From Candidatus Omnitrophota bacterium (GTDB taxonomy: Bacteria; Omnitrophota; Koll11; Aquiviventales; Aquiviventaceae): DNA of 6,946 bases. This document shows, one piece after another, positions 1 through 4,887 of this stretch. The stretch is taken from the NCBI GenBank assembly GCA_016196415.1, contig JACPXS010000113.1, positions 1 through 6,946 of the forward strand, written 5' to 3'. Position numbers and translations under genes: made by a program. Below the pieces are notes generated by a model. It did no database searches. It was given only the letters and a program-made list of their open reading frames with translations, and had not been told where the DNA came from. Positions within the stretch are counted from its first letter, which is position 1. Every line of letters begins with the position of its first letter.

Positions 1-1
1 G

Positions 2-82
2 AGGGTTAATAAGCTCTCAAAGTTATTAGAAGAGGGATATCCTTTGAGATTAATCTGTAAGATGTTGAATGGAAAAAGATAG
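2..82 (+). CDS. 3' end of an unidentified upstream gene (partial)
   Basis: An open frame enters from the left edge, reads 26 codons and stops at TAG 80-82. The other two forward frames are closed early. The peptide end (…KLSKLLEEGYPLRLICKMLN, then GKR) looks like a real helical, basic protein C-terminus, but I do not recognise the family. It lies only 12 nt upstream of the ATPase start, which suggests the same transcript. The stretch is AT-rich (about one third GC), unlike the genes downstream. At this composition a stop-free run of 26 codons is not strong evidence alone, so the call is tentative. Confidence 0.4.
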   Translation, partial: RVNKLSKLLEEGYPLRLICKMLNGKR

Positions 83-94
83 AATTAGCGCTGT

Positions 95-931
95 ATGAGT
101 TATTTTAAGATATTAGGTTTTGATAAGGAACCTTTTTCCACGAGCCCTGATCCCGCGTTTTTCTTCCGCTCCACCTCCCACGCTCAGGCCTTAGCCCGCT
201 TGGAAATCGCCATCCGGCTGCGCCGAGGGCTCTCGCTGATCCTCGGCGATGTGGGCGCCGGGAAGACCACGCTTGCGCGCACGCTGGTCTCCGGGTTTCC
301 TCAAGAAGACGGCTTTGCCTTCCACATGATCCTTGATCCCTCCTTTGAGTCCGAGTACCAATTCCTCCTCCAGCTGGCCCGGCTCCTCGGCGCGCGATCG
401 CTCCTGAAGTCGACGCTCGACTGCCGCGAGGCGATCGAGCACCATCTGTTCCAGCGGGGAGTCGTCGAGGGCCAGACGACCGTCCTCATGGTCGATGAAG
501 GCCAGAAGCTGTCGCTCGACATGCTGGAGAGCCTCCGGGTGTTGCTGAACTACGAGACGAATGAGTTCAAGCTGCTGCAGGTCGTGATCTTCGCGCAGAT
601 GGAGCTCTTGGGGCGCCTCAGGCGGATCCGGAACTTCATCGACCGCGTCGCGCTCAAGTACATCGTCAATCCGCTGAGCGAAGAGGAGACCGGCGCCATG
701 ATTCACTTCCGCTTGCAATCGGCCGGCCTGTCCGACGGCCGGCAGCTCTTCTCGCCGGCGGCGATTCGCGCCGTGCACCGGTTCACCCAAGGCTACCCGC
801 GCCAGATCGCCCTGGTGTGCCACAATGCGCTTGAGGCGCTGGTGATCCACGACCAGTCGATGGTCGATGAGGCGCTCATCGAGGAGCTGACTCGTGATGA
901 GTCCCGATGGGTCCGTGAAACCGCCTCCTGA
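95..931 (+). CDS. ExeA/GspA-type AAA ATPase of a secretion system
   Basis: This 278-aa cytoplasmic P-loop ATPase belongs to the ExeA/GspA family. Family members use ATP to help assemble or position an outer-membrane secretin. Visible in the sequence: the family-like N-terminus with KEPFSTSPDP (residues 11-20), Walker A GDVGAGKTT (51-59), Walker B ending in D134-E135, a sensor-1-like strand with AQ (167-168) where the family usually has GQ, a likely arginine finger in FIDRV (R184), and a sensor-2-like GYPRQI (233-238). Aeromonas ExeA is about twice as long, with a membrane segment and a periplasmic peptidoglycan-binding domain; both are absent here, so only the motor remains. The ATG at 95 gives the expected N-terminus, but no good Shine-Dalgarno precedes it. 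The first ~15 codons are AT-rich and the rest GC-rich, an abrupt change inside one continuous reading frame. Its 3' end overlaps the next gene. Confidence 0.88.
   Translation: MSYFKILGFDKEPFSTSPDPAFFFRSTSHAQALARLEIAIRLRRGLSLILGDVGAGKTTLARTLVSGFPQEDGFAFHMILDPSFESEYQFLLQLARLLGARSLLKSTLDCREAIEHHLFQRGVVEGQTTVLMVDEGQKLSLDMLESLRVLLNYETNEFKLLQVVIFAQMELLGRLRRIRNFIDRVALKYIVNPLSEEETGAMIHFRLQSAGLSDGRQLFSPAAIRAVHRFTQGYPRQIALVCHNALEALVIHDQSMVDEALIEELTRDESRWVRETAS
881..886 (+). promoter_or_regulatory. Ribosome binding site for the GspC-like gene
   Basis: GAGGAG lies inside the upstream ATPase gene, 7 nt before GTG 894 and 10 nt before ATG 897. Both starts are within usable spacing, so the exact first codon is not settled; ATG is preferred. 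Confidence 0.5.
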
Positions 932-1526
932 GGAACGGCTCCTCAACCTCATTCGAGGCAAGAGCGCAACGGCTCCCCGGGAGCCGGCAGGCCCGCCCCA
1001 GAGCGAGGGGGCGACGGTCCATCTTGCGGTGCCGACTGGGAGGACGGCCTTCGCCAGGCGAGTAGCGTGGCCTGGTCTTGCCATGGGCGTGTTGGGAATG
1101 ATCGTGTGCGTGGAGCTCATCTGCCTCATCGTCCAAGCGGTGCGCCCGCTGCCGGCTGTGGAGGTTCCTCCCTCTCCGAGCGGCTCATCTGACGAAGCGG
1201 TCACGGCGTCTCAACCGCTCAACATGCCGTCGCTGGTGGGAAGCGCTCCCCAGTCGTTGTTCGCCTTTCCTGCGGGTTCGGCGCCTGCTTCGGCTCAGGT
1301 GGCTCAGCCGCCTAGCGAGGCCGCCAAGCAGCTCGTCTCGCGGTTAACGCTCACCGGCATTGTCTCCGGCAACCCCCCACAGGCGATCATTGAAGATACG
1401 CAGACCCGCAAGACGTATTTCGTGACGGCGGGCCAGGGGGTCGTCGAGGGAGCCGTGCTCGACCACATCCTGGAGAATCGCGTGATTCTCAAGTTCCAGG
1501 GAGAGCAGATTGAGCTGACGCTGTGA
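897..1526 (+). CDS. GspC/PilP-like inner-membrane secretion protein
   Basis: This 209-aa bitopic protein resembles GspC of type II secretion, which links the inner-membrane platform to the secretin. Counting from the ATG, there is a cytoplasmic N-terminus with EERLLNLIRGK (about 12-22), a Pro/Gly-rich stretch, one membrane helix (about 57-80), a Pro/Ser/Ala-rich periplasmic linker, and a C-terminal homology-region-like β domain (about 146-209) with LTLTGIVSGNPPQAIIED, YFVTAGQGV and RVILKFQGEQIEL. The protein ends with this domain, so the PDZ domain of many GspC proteins is missing and the size is closer to PilP. GAGGAG at 881-886 can serve ATG 897 (10 nt) or the adjacent GTG 894 (7 nt, one residue longer). 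The 35-nt overlap with the ATPase gene suggests translational coupling. The secretin downstream supports the role. Confidence 0.75.
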   Translation: MSPDGSVKPPPEERLLNLIRGKSATAPREPAGPPQSEGATVHLAVPTGRTAFARRVAWPGLAMGVLGMIVCVELICLIVQAVRPLPAVEVPPSPSGSSDEAVTASQPLNMPSLVGSAPQSLFAFPAGSAPASAQVAQPPSEAAKQLVSRLTLTGIVSGNPPQAIIEDTQTRKTYFVTAGQGVVEGAVLDHILENRVILKFQGEQIELTL

Positions 1527-1528
1527 TG

Positions 1529-1538
1529 GAGCAGCCGG
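1529..1538 (+). repeat. Left direct repeat flanking element E1
   Basis: GAGCAGCCGG directly abuts the left terminal inverted repeat of E1. It matches GAGCAGCTGG at 1671-1680 in 9 of 10 bases. This is the position expected for a target-site duplication that has taken one substitution. Confidence 0.55.
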
Positions 1539-1670
1539 GTCGTACATCAGTTTGGCAGGGCCTGCCGCTGCGCCACCCCACCTGTCCTCGCCGCGCCGGA
1601 CTCTCGCCGTCGTCGGCTGCGGGCAGGTGGGGGCCACGGCTCCGCGTCACCCGTCAAACTGATGCACTAC
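1539..1670. mobile_element. MITE-like element E1 between the gspC-like gene and the secretin
   Basis: This 132-bp non-coding element has terminal inverted repeats: GTCGTACATCAGTTTG at 1539-1554 against CAAACTGATGCACTAC at 1655-1670 (14 of 16 pair, with the inner 10 perfect). Inside, the arms continue as an imperfect palindrome (for example CCACCTGTCC near 1577-1589 against the GGGCAGGTGGGGG run at 1621-1633), so either strand could fold into a long hairpin. A 10-bp direct repeat (9/10) sits exactly outside the two termini. Its subterminal words match those of element E2 in inverted orientation. No open frame of note lies inside, so any movement would need a transposase supplied from elsewhere. 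It fills most of the 175-nt gap within an otherwise tight gene set and could affect transcription or RNA folding upstream of the secretin start. A purely structural RNA or attenuator is an alternative reading. Confidence 0.65.
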
Positions 1671-1680
1671 GAGCAGCTGG
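1671..1680 (+). repeat. Right direct repeat flanking element E1
   Basis: GAGCAGCTGG starts immediately after the right terminal inverted repeat of E1 and matches 1529-1538 in 9 of 10 bases. It ends just before the secretin ribosome binding site. Confidence 0.55.
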
Positions 1681-1683
1681 ATG

Positions 1684-1694
1684 AGAGGAGGTGA
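1684..1694 (+). promoter_or_regulatory. Strong Shine-Dalgarno setting the secretin start at 1702
   Basis: AGAGGAGGTGA contains a near-ideal anti-16S complement (AGGAGGTGA, 1686-1694) and sits 7 nt before ATG 1702. An earlier in-frame ATG at 1681 would place this motif inside the coding sequence and would add seven residues ahead of the signal peptide, so 1702 is the better start. Confidence 0.85.
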
Positions 1695-1701
1695 GGGGCT
1701 C

Positions 1702-3513
1702 ATGAGTCGATGGGGCGGGGCGGGGCTGATGGTGATCTTCCTGAGCCTTGGGATGCGCGCGCAGGCGCAGCCGTCGCTTCCCGGTGAGGGATCGGTCCAA
1801 GCGAGCCAGCGCATTTCGCTGGATCTCAAGGGCGTGGATATCCTCGATGTGCTCAAGCTGCTCTCCCAAAAAAGCGGGCTGAACTTCATCGCGGGACGGA
1901 ACGTCAGCGGCCGGGTCACCATTTTTGTCAACGAGGTTGATGTCTGGGAGGCCTTTGGACTCATCGTCGCCGCGAACGACCTCGCCTATGAGCGTCGGGG
2001 CGACATCGTGACCGTGATGATGGCGCGGGATTACGAGCTCATCTACGGCGAGAAATTCCAGGACCGCACGCGCAGCGCGGTCCACTCAATTCGGTACGCG
2101 AAGGTGGTGCAGGTGGCGGCCGTGCTGAACCAGCTCAAATCGTCGGTGGGGCGGGTGGTCGCGGATGAGGCGACGAACACCCTCGTCCTGACCGACATCC
2201 CCGCCCGGCTCCACGAGATGGAGGAGCTGTTGCAGCAGCTTGATCGACCGACGGCCACGCGCGTCTACCCCCTGAACTACGCCGAGGCGGAAAAACTTAA
2301 AGAGAAGGTCCAAGAGCTGCTTTCACCGGTCGGGACGTTCACGTTCGACGTTCGGACCAACAAAGCGATCGTGTCGGACCTCCCCGAGGTGCTCCAGAAG
2401 GTGGATCAGCTGGTTCGCGCCTTCGATACGCCGGACGGGGAGGTGCTCATCGAGGCCAAGATCCTCAAGGTGGAGCTCAGCGATCAGATGGACCTGGGGA
2501 TTGACTGGCAGAAGGTCCTCAGCGGCGTGGATACCACGCTGCGAAGCAACTTCGATGTGATCAGCGGGGATGTCGCGACCGGATCCGTCACCGGGGCGGC
2601 GGTCAAGCTCCTCTCCGCGCCGAGCGGCAACACCCAGGTGATTGTCGAGGCGCTCAAGAAAATTGCGAAGACGGAAACGCTCTCCAATCCGCGCATCATG
2701 GTGTCGAATAACCAAGAGGCGAAGATCCTCGTCGGGACCAAAGAAGCGGTGGTGACGGTGACGACCACCGTGCCGGCGACCGGCTCCACGGTGTCTTCCC
2801 CGGAGATCCAATTCGTGGACGTGGGGACCAAGCTGTACGTGACCCCAAACATCAAGCACGATGGGCACATCCAGATGAAGATCCGGCCGGAGGTCAGCAC
2901 GTCGAAGGTCGAGACCTTCCAGACCAACCGCATCCCCATTGTCTCCTCAACCGAAGCGGAGACCACCGTGTTGGTCAAAAGCGGCTCGACGGTGATCATC
3001 GGCGGCCTGATCGAGACCAAAAATGAGCGGACCGACAGCCGCATCCCGTTCCTGGGGAATCTCCCGGTGGTGGGGATTCCCTTTCGCGGCTCGACCGATC
3101 TCAAGAAAAAGACGGAGCTGGTGGTGTTCTTGACCCCGCGCATCCTCATGCCGGACGGCTCAGCCTATGTGCCGCCGACGGTCGCCGAACGCGCCAACGA
3201 GGGATTGCCCGAAGTGACCCTGCGGGAACCCGTTCCTGCGGCCTATCGTGAGGCGATTCGCCAGCGCCTGCAAGCGCACCTCATCAGTCAGTTCCGAGCC
3301 GCCGCGTTACCGAAAGGCTCGGCGGTGTTCTCATTCGTCCTGAGCCATGATGGGTCGCTGGTCGGTGAGCCTGGCATCACGAGCCCTCAAGGCGAGCCAT
3401 TGATCCAGGCCGCCAAGCAAGCCTTGGAGGAGGCGCAGCCGTTTCCGCCGTTTCCCGAGGGCTCAGGCGCGAGCGAAGTCCGGTTTCGGCTGGCGGTTGA
3501 ATACTCGCCGTGA
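1702..3513 (+). CDS. gspD: Outer-membrane secretin (GspD/PilQ family) with TonB-like C-terminal domain
   Basis: This 603-aa secretin forms the multimeric outer-membrane gate of a type II secretion or type IV pilus machine. Domains in order: a signal peptide (1-22, probable cleavage after AQA); an STN/N0-like domain (about 36-108, ISLDLKGVDILDVLKLLS); two short NolW/N-type repeats (about 126-182 and 186-243, each ending near LQQLDRP or VRAFDTP); and the secretin pore domain (about 246-487) with LIEAKIL, VGTKLYVTPNI, SGSTVIIGGLIETK, RIPFLGNLPVVGIPF and ELVVFLTPRIL. Secretins often end soon after that last motif. Here a linker leads to about 90 residues (514-603) that look like a TonB/TolA C-terminal domain: an amphipathic helix, FVLSHDGSL (545-553), PFPPFPEG (580-587) and a final strand VRFRLAVEY (593-601). 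This would occupy the place of the pilotin-binding S-domain. The signal peptide lacks a lipobox. GspD versus PilQ is not fully settled; the GspC-like neighbour favours GspD. Confidence 0.92.
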   Translation: MSRWGGAGLMVIFLSLGMRAQAQPSLPGEGSVQASQRISLDLKGVDILDVLKLLSQKSGLNFIAGRNVSGRVTIFVNEVDVWEAFGLIVAANDLAYERRGDIVTVMMARDYELIYGEKFQDRTRSAVHSIRYAKVVQVAAVLNQLKSSVGRVVADEATNTLVLTDIPARLHEMEELLQQLDRPTATRVYPLNYAEAEKLKEKVQELLSPVGTFTFDVRTNKAIVSDLPEVLQKVDQLVRAFDTPDGEVLIEAKILKVELSDQMDLGIDWQKVLSGVDTTLRSNFDVISGDVATGSVTGAAVKLLSAPSGNTQVIVEALKKIAKTETLSNPRIMVSNNQEAKILVGTKEAVVTVTTTVPATGSTVSSPEIQFVDVGTKLYVTPNIKHDGHIQMKIRPEVSTSKVETFQTNRIPIVSSTEAETTVLVKSGSTVIIGGLIETKNERTDSRIPFLGNLPVVGIPFRGSTDLKKKTELVVFLTPRILMPDGSAYVPPTVAERANEGLPEVTLREPVPAAYREAIRQRLQAHLISQFRAAALPKGSAVFSFVLSHDGSLVGEPGITSPQGEPLIQAAKQALEEAQPFPPFPEGSGASEVRFRLAVEYSP

Positions 3514-3528
3514 GCCGCGCCACGCGGC
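3514..3528 (+). terminator. Short GC hairpin right after the secretin stop
   Basis: GCCGCG-CCA-CGCGGC forms a perfect 6-bp stem with a 3-nt loop directly after the TGA stop. No T-run follows, so it is at best a weak or factor-dependent 3' end signal. Confidence 0.25.
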
Positions 3529-3647
3529 GAAGCGACGAAATGGCTGAGTGCCAAGGCGGCGAGCGGGATTTTCGTAGGACAAAAAATGTCGTTGCGTCGG
3601 TGTGTGGTCGATGTTAAGCTGGGCAGCCGATCCGTGTCCAGGGGACG

Positions 3648-3655
3648 AAACGCTG
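3648..3655 (+). repeat. Left 8-bp target-site duplication of element E2
   Basis: AAACGCTG directly abuts the left terminus of E2 and is repeated exactly at 3912-3919. The bases beyond differ (G before this copy, C before the other), so the duplication is exactly 8 bp. Confidence 0.75.
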
Positions 3656-3689
3656 GGGACTGGTCACGTGTGGCGAGTGACGCGGAGTC

Positions 3690-3739
3690 CCTCGACTCGG
3701 CGTTACCTCGCTCGGGACGAATGCCGAGCGCAGTCGAGG
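3690..3739. repeat. Palindromic repeat nested inside E2
   Basis: CCTCGACT (3690-3697) pairs perfectly with AGTCGAGG (3732-3739). Inside it, CGCTCGG (3709-3715) pairs with CCGAGCG (3724-3730) around the loop GACGAATG. An unpaired 11-nt stretch (3698-3708) interrupts the left arm. From memory, it resembles the palindromic CTTCGACT…AGTCGAAG repeats scattered through intergenic regions of many bacteria. Confidence 0.6.
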
Positions 3740-3753
3740 CAGAGCAGGGGTCG

Positions 3754-3774
3754 CGCAGCGGGCCTCCGCCTGCG
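3754..3774. repeat. Hairpin 2 inside E2
   Basis: CGCAGCGG (3754-3761) pairs with CCG-c-CTGCG (3766-3774) around a GCCT loop, giving an 8-bp stem with one bulged base. Confidence 0.4.
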
Positions 3775-3792
3775 GCGTGCGGCACTCCTGTA

Positions 3793-3815
3793 GCGTCCAC
3801 CATCAGGGTGGACGC
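3793..3815. repeat. Perfect 9-bp hairpin inside E2
   Basis: GCGTCCACC (3793-3801) and GGTGGACGC (3807-3815) are exact reverse complements around the 5-nt loop ATCAG. No T-run follows, so it is not a typical terminator. Confidence 0.65.
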
Positions 3816-3850
3816 GAAATGCCTGACGCGCTGGCGGCCGGCCGTCGCCG

Positions 3851-3870
3851 ACCCCGCCGAGAGGCGGGGT
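3851..3870. repeat. Perfect 8-bp hairpin with GAGA tetraloop inside E2
   Basis: ACCCCGCC (3851-3858) and GGCGGGGT (3863-3870) pair exactly around GAGA, a GNRA tetraloop if transcribed on this strand. Stem and loop type suggest stable folding as RNA, but function is unknown. Confidence 0.6.
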
Positions 3871-3911
3871 GCCCGGCTCGATCGCAGGCCCTGCCACACA
3901 TGACGAGTACC

Positions 3912-3919
3912 AAACGCTG
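3912..3919 (+). repeat. Right 8-bp target-site duplication of element E2
   Basis: AAACGCTG follows immediately after the right terminus of E2 and is identical to 3648-3655. Confidence 0.75.
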
Positions 3920-3967
3920 CGTGTCTCCTTCGCTTATCGCGGATTGCGTGGCTCATCGTGCGTGGTG

Positions 3968-3974
3968 AGGAGGG
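3968..3974 (+). promoter_or_regulatory. Shine-Dalgarno setting the reductase start at 3979
   Basis: AGGAGGG lies 4 nt before ATG 3979 (its GGAGG core is 5 nt away). An earlier in-frame GTG at 3958 would put this motif inside the gene and add a non-conserved tail, so ATG 3979 is chosen. Confidence 0.75.
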
Positions 3975-3978
3975 CAAC

Positions 3979-4776
3979 ATGACGACGGGGAGCCTTGCAG
4001 GGAAGTGGGCGTTGATCTTGGGGGCCTCCAGCGGGTTCGGGGCATCCACCGCGCGAGAGCTGGCGCAGCACGGCATGCACATTATCGGCGTCCACCTCGA
4101 TCGCCGGGCCACCCTGGCGAACGTTGAGGAGCTGGTCAACACCATTCAGGCCCGTGGCGTGCAGGCGCTCTTCTTCAACGTCAACGCCGCCGATCCGGCC
4201 AAACGGCAGGACGTGCTTGATCAGGTGCAGCCGAAGCTGGGTGGATCCCTGATCACCATCCTGATGCACTCGTTGGCATTCGGAACCCTCAAGCCGTACC
4301 TGAGACCTGATCCGAAAGATCAGCTCACCAAGGATCAGATGGAGATGACCCTGGATGTGATGGCCAACAGCCTAGTCTACTGGGTGCAGGAATTAGCCGC
4401 GCGCAAGCTGCTCGGAAGGGGCTCTCGAGTGTTTGCCATGACGAGCTCCGGCGGCAGCCGGGTGTGGCCGAACTACGGGGCGGTTTCCGCGGCGAAAGCG
4501 GCGCTGGAATCGCACGTCCGCCAGCTTGCGATGGAGCTGGCCCCGTACGGCGCGACCGCCAATTGCATTCGGGCCGGGGTGACCGACACGCCGGCGCTGC
4601 GCACGATCCCCGGCAATGAGCAGATGATGGAGTTTGCCAAGCTGCGCAATCCCCACCACCGCCTCACCACGCCGGACGATGTCGCCAAAGCCATCGCCGC
4701 GCTCTCCAATTCAGGCGCGGATTGGGTGACGGGAAACGTCATTGGAACTGATGGCGGCGAGGACATCGTCGGGTAA
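3979..4776 (+). CDS. fabL: Putative enoyl-ACP reductase of the SDR superfamily (FabL/FabI-like)
   Basis: This 265-aa cytoplasmic Rossmann-fold oxidoreductase probably reduces enoyl-ACP in the last step of fatty-acid elongation. The dinucleotide-binding motif is GASSGFG (15-21). The catalytic tyrosine and lysine are spaced as Y166-x6-K173 (YGAVSAAK). That YX6K spacing is typical of FabI/FabL enoyl reductases, whereas classical short-chain dehydrogenases use YX3K. HSLAF (97-101) resembles the HSIGF region of FabI. The stretch from AAKAALESHVRQLAMELAP through NCIRAGVTDTPALRTIPG to VIGTDGG closely recalls Bacillus FabL as I remember it. Length fits the family. The start is fixed by the ribosome binding site at 3968-3974. 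It is separated from the secretin by element E2, so it is probably transcribed independently. A divergent reductase acting on another substrate is possible. Confidence 0.72.
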   Translation: MTTGSLAGKWALILGASSGFGASTARELAQHGMHIIGVHLDRRATLANVEELVNTIQARGVQALFFNVNAADPAKRQDVLDQVQPKLGGSLITILMHSLAFGTLKPYLRPDPKDQLTKDQMEMTLDVMANSLVYWVQELAARKLLGRGSRVFAMTSSGGSRVWPNYGAVSAAKAALESHVRQLAMELAPYGATANCIRAGVTDTPALRTIPGNEQMMEFAKLRNPHHRLTTPDDVAKAIAALSNSGADWVTGNVIGTDGGEDIVG

Positions 4777-4782
4777 TCACGA

Positions 4783-4884
4783 AGTGGCCAGGTGGCCCAG
4801 TGAGGGAAGCCCTCGTCGGTTCAACCCGCCACTCAGCCGGTTTACTACCGCTGGGCCCATTCGCCACTCAGCCCCTTCGCCACT
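4783..4884. repeat. Degenerate direct and inverted repeats before smc
   Basis: CGCCACTCAGCC occurs exactly twice (4827-4838 and 4862-4873), and a third partial copy CGCCACT (4878-4884) ends three bases before the smc ATG. An inverted repeat pairs AGTGGC-n5-GGCCCAG (4783-4800) with CTGGGCC-n5-GCCACT (4851-4868). A small perfect hairpin GAGGG-AAG-CCCTC lies at 4802-4814. No clear promoter, T-run terminator or flanking direct duplication is seen, so this looks like a degenerate intergenic repeat that may form a hairpin after the reductase gene. Confidence 0.5.
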
Positions 4885-4887
4885 GAC

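Larger units (their letters stand above)
3656..3911. mobile_element. MITE-like element E2 with 8-bp target-site duplication
   Basis: This 256-bp non-coding element is bounded by 19-nt terminal inverted repeats: GGGACTGGTCACGTGTGGC at 3656-3674 against GCCACACATGACGAGTACC at 3893-3911 (16 of 19 pair). A perfect 8-bp direct repeat AAACGCTG lies exactly outside both ends, the classic mark of transposition. No transposase is encoded, so it would be a non-autonomous element mobilised in trans. The interior folds into at least four hairpins (3690-3739, 3754-3774, 3793-3815, 3851-3870), which the end repeats close into a multibranched shape. Its subterminal sequences match E1 in inverted orientation. 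The transposase family cannot be named from the ends alone. A structured RNA is an alternative, but it would not explain the flanking duplication. Confidence 0.75.
3514..3978. other. 465-nt non-coding gap between secretin and reductase genes
   Basis: No convincing gene is present. Positions 3514-3647 show only the short hairpin after the stop and no clear promoter. Positions 3648-3919 are element E2 with its flanking direct repeats. Positions 3920-3978 lead into the reductase ribosome binding site. Short forward frames around 3586-3968 cross the element termini, lack ribosome binding sites and have arginine-rich, unstructured translations, so they are not called. Confidence 0.7.

Noticed and set aside
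191..1204. Minus-strand 337-aa open frame
   Set aside because: It is antisense to the ATPase and GspC-like genes, both supported by motifs. The translation is low-complexity and shows no family features.
1681..1701. Earlier ATG start for the secretin
   Set aside because: The strong Shine-Dalgarno at 1684-1694 would be inside the gene; ATG 1702 gives a proper signal peptide.
3586..3903. Forward 105-aa open frame
   Set aside because: It runs across the left end of E2 and its hairpins, lacks a ribosome binding site, and is arginine-rich with no domain.
3958..3978. GTG start for the reductase
   Set aside because: It places the AGGAGGG ribosome binding site inside the coding sequence and adds a non-conserved N-terminal tail.
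3387..4145. Minus-strand 252-aa open frame across the secretin 3' end, E2 and the reductase
   Set aside because: It crosses two real genes and both E2 termini, and its translation shows no recognisable domain.
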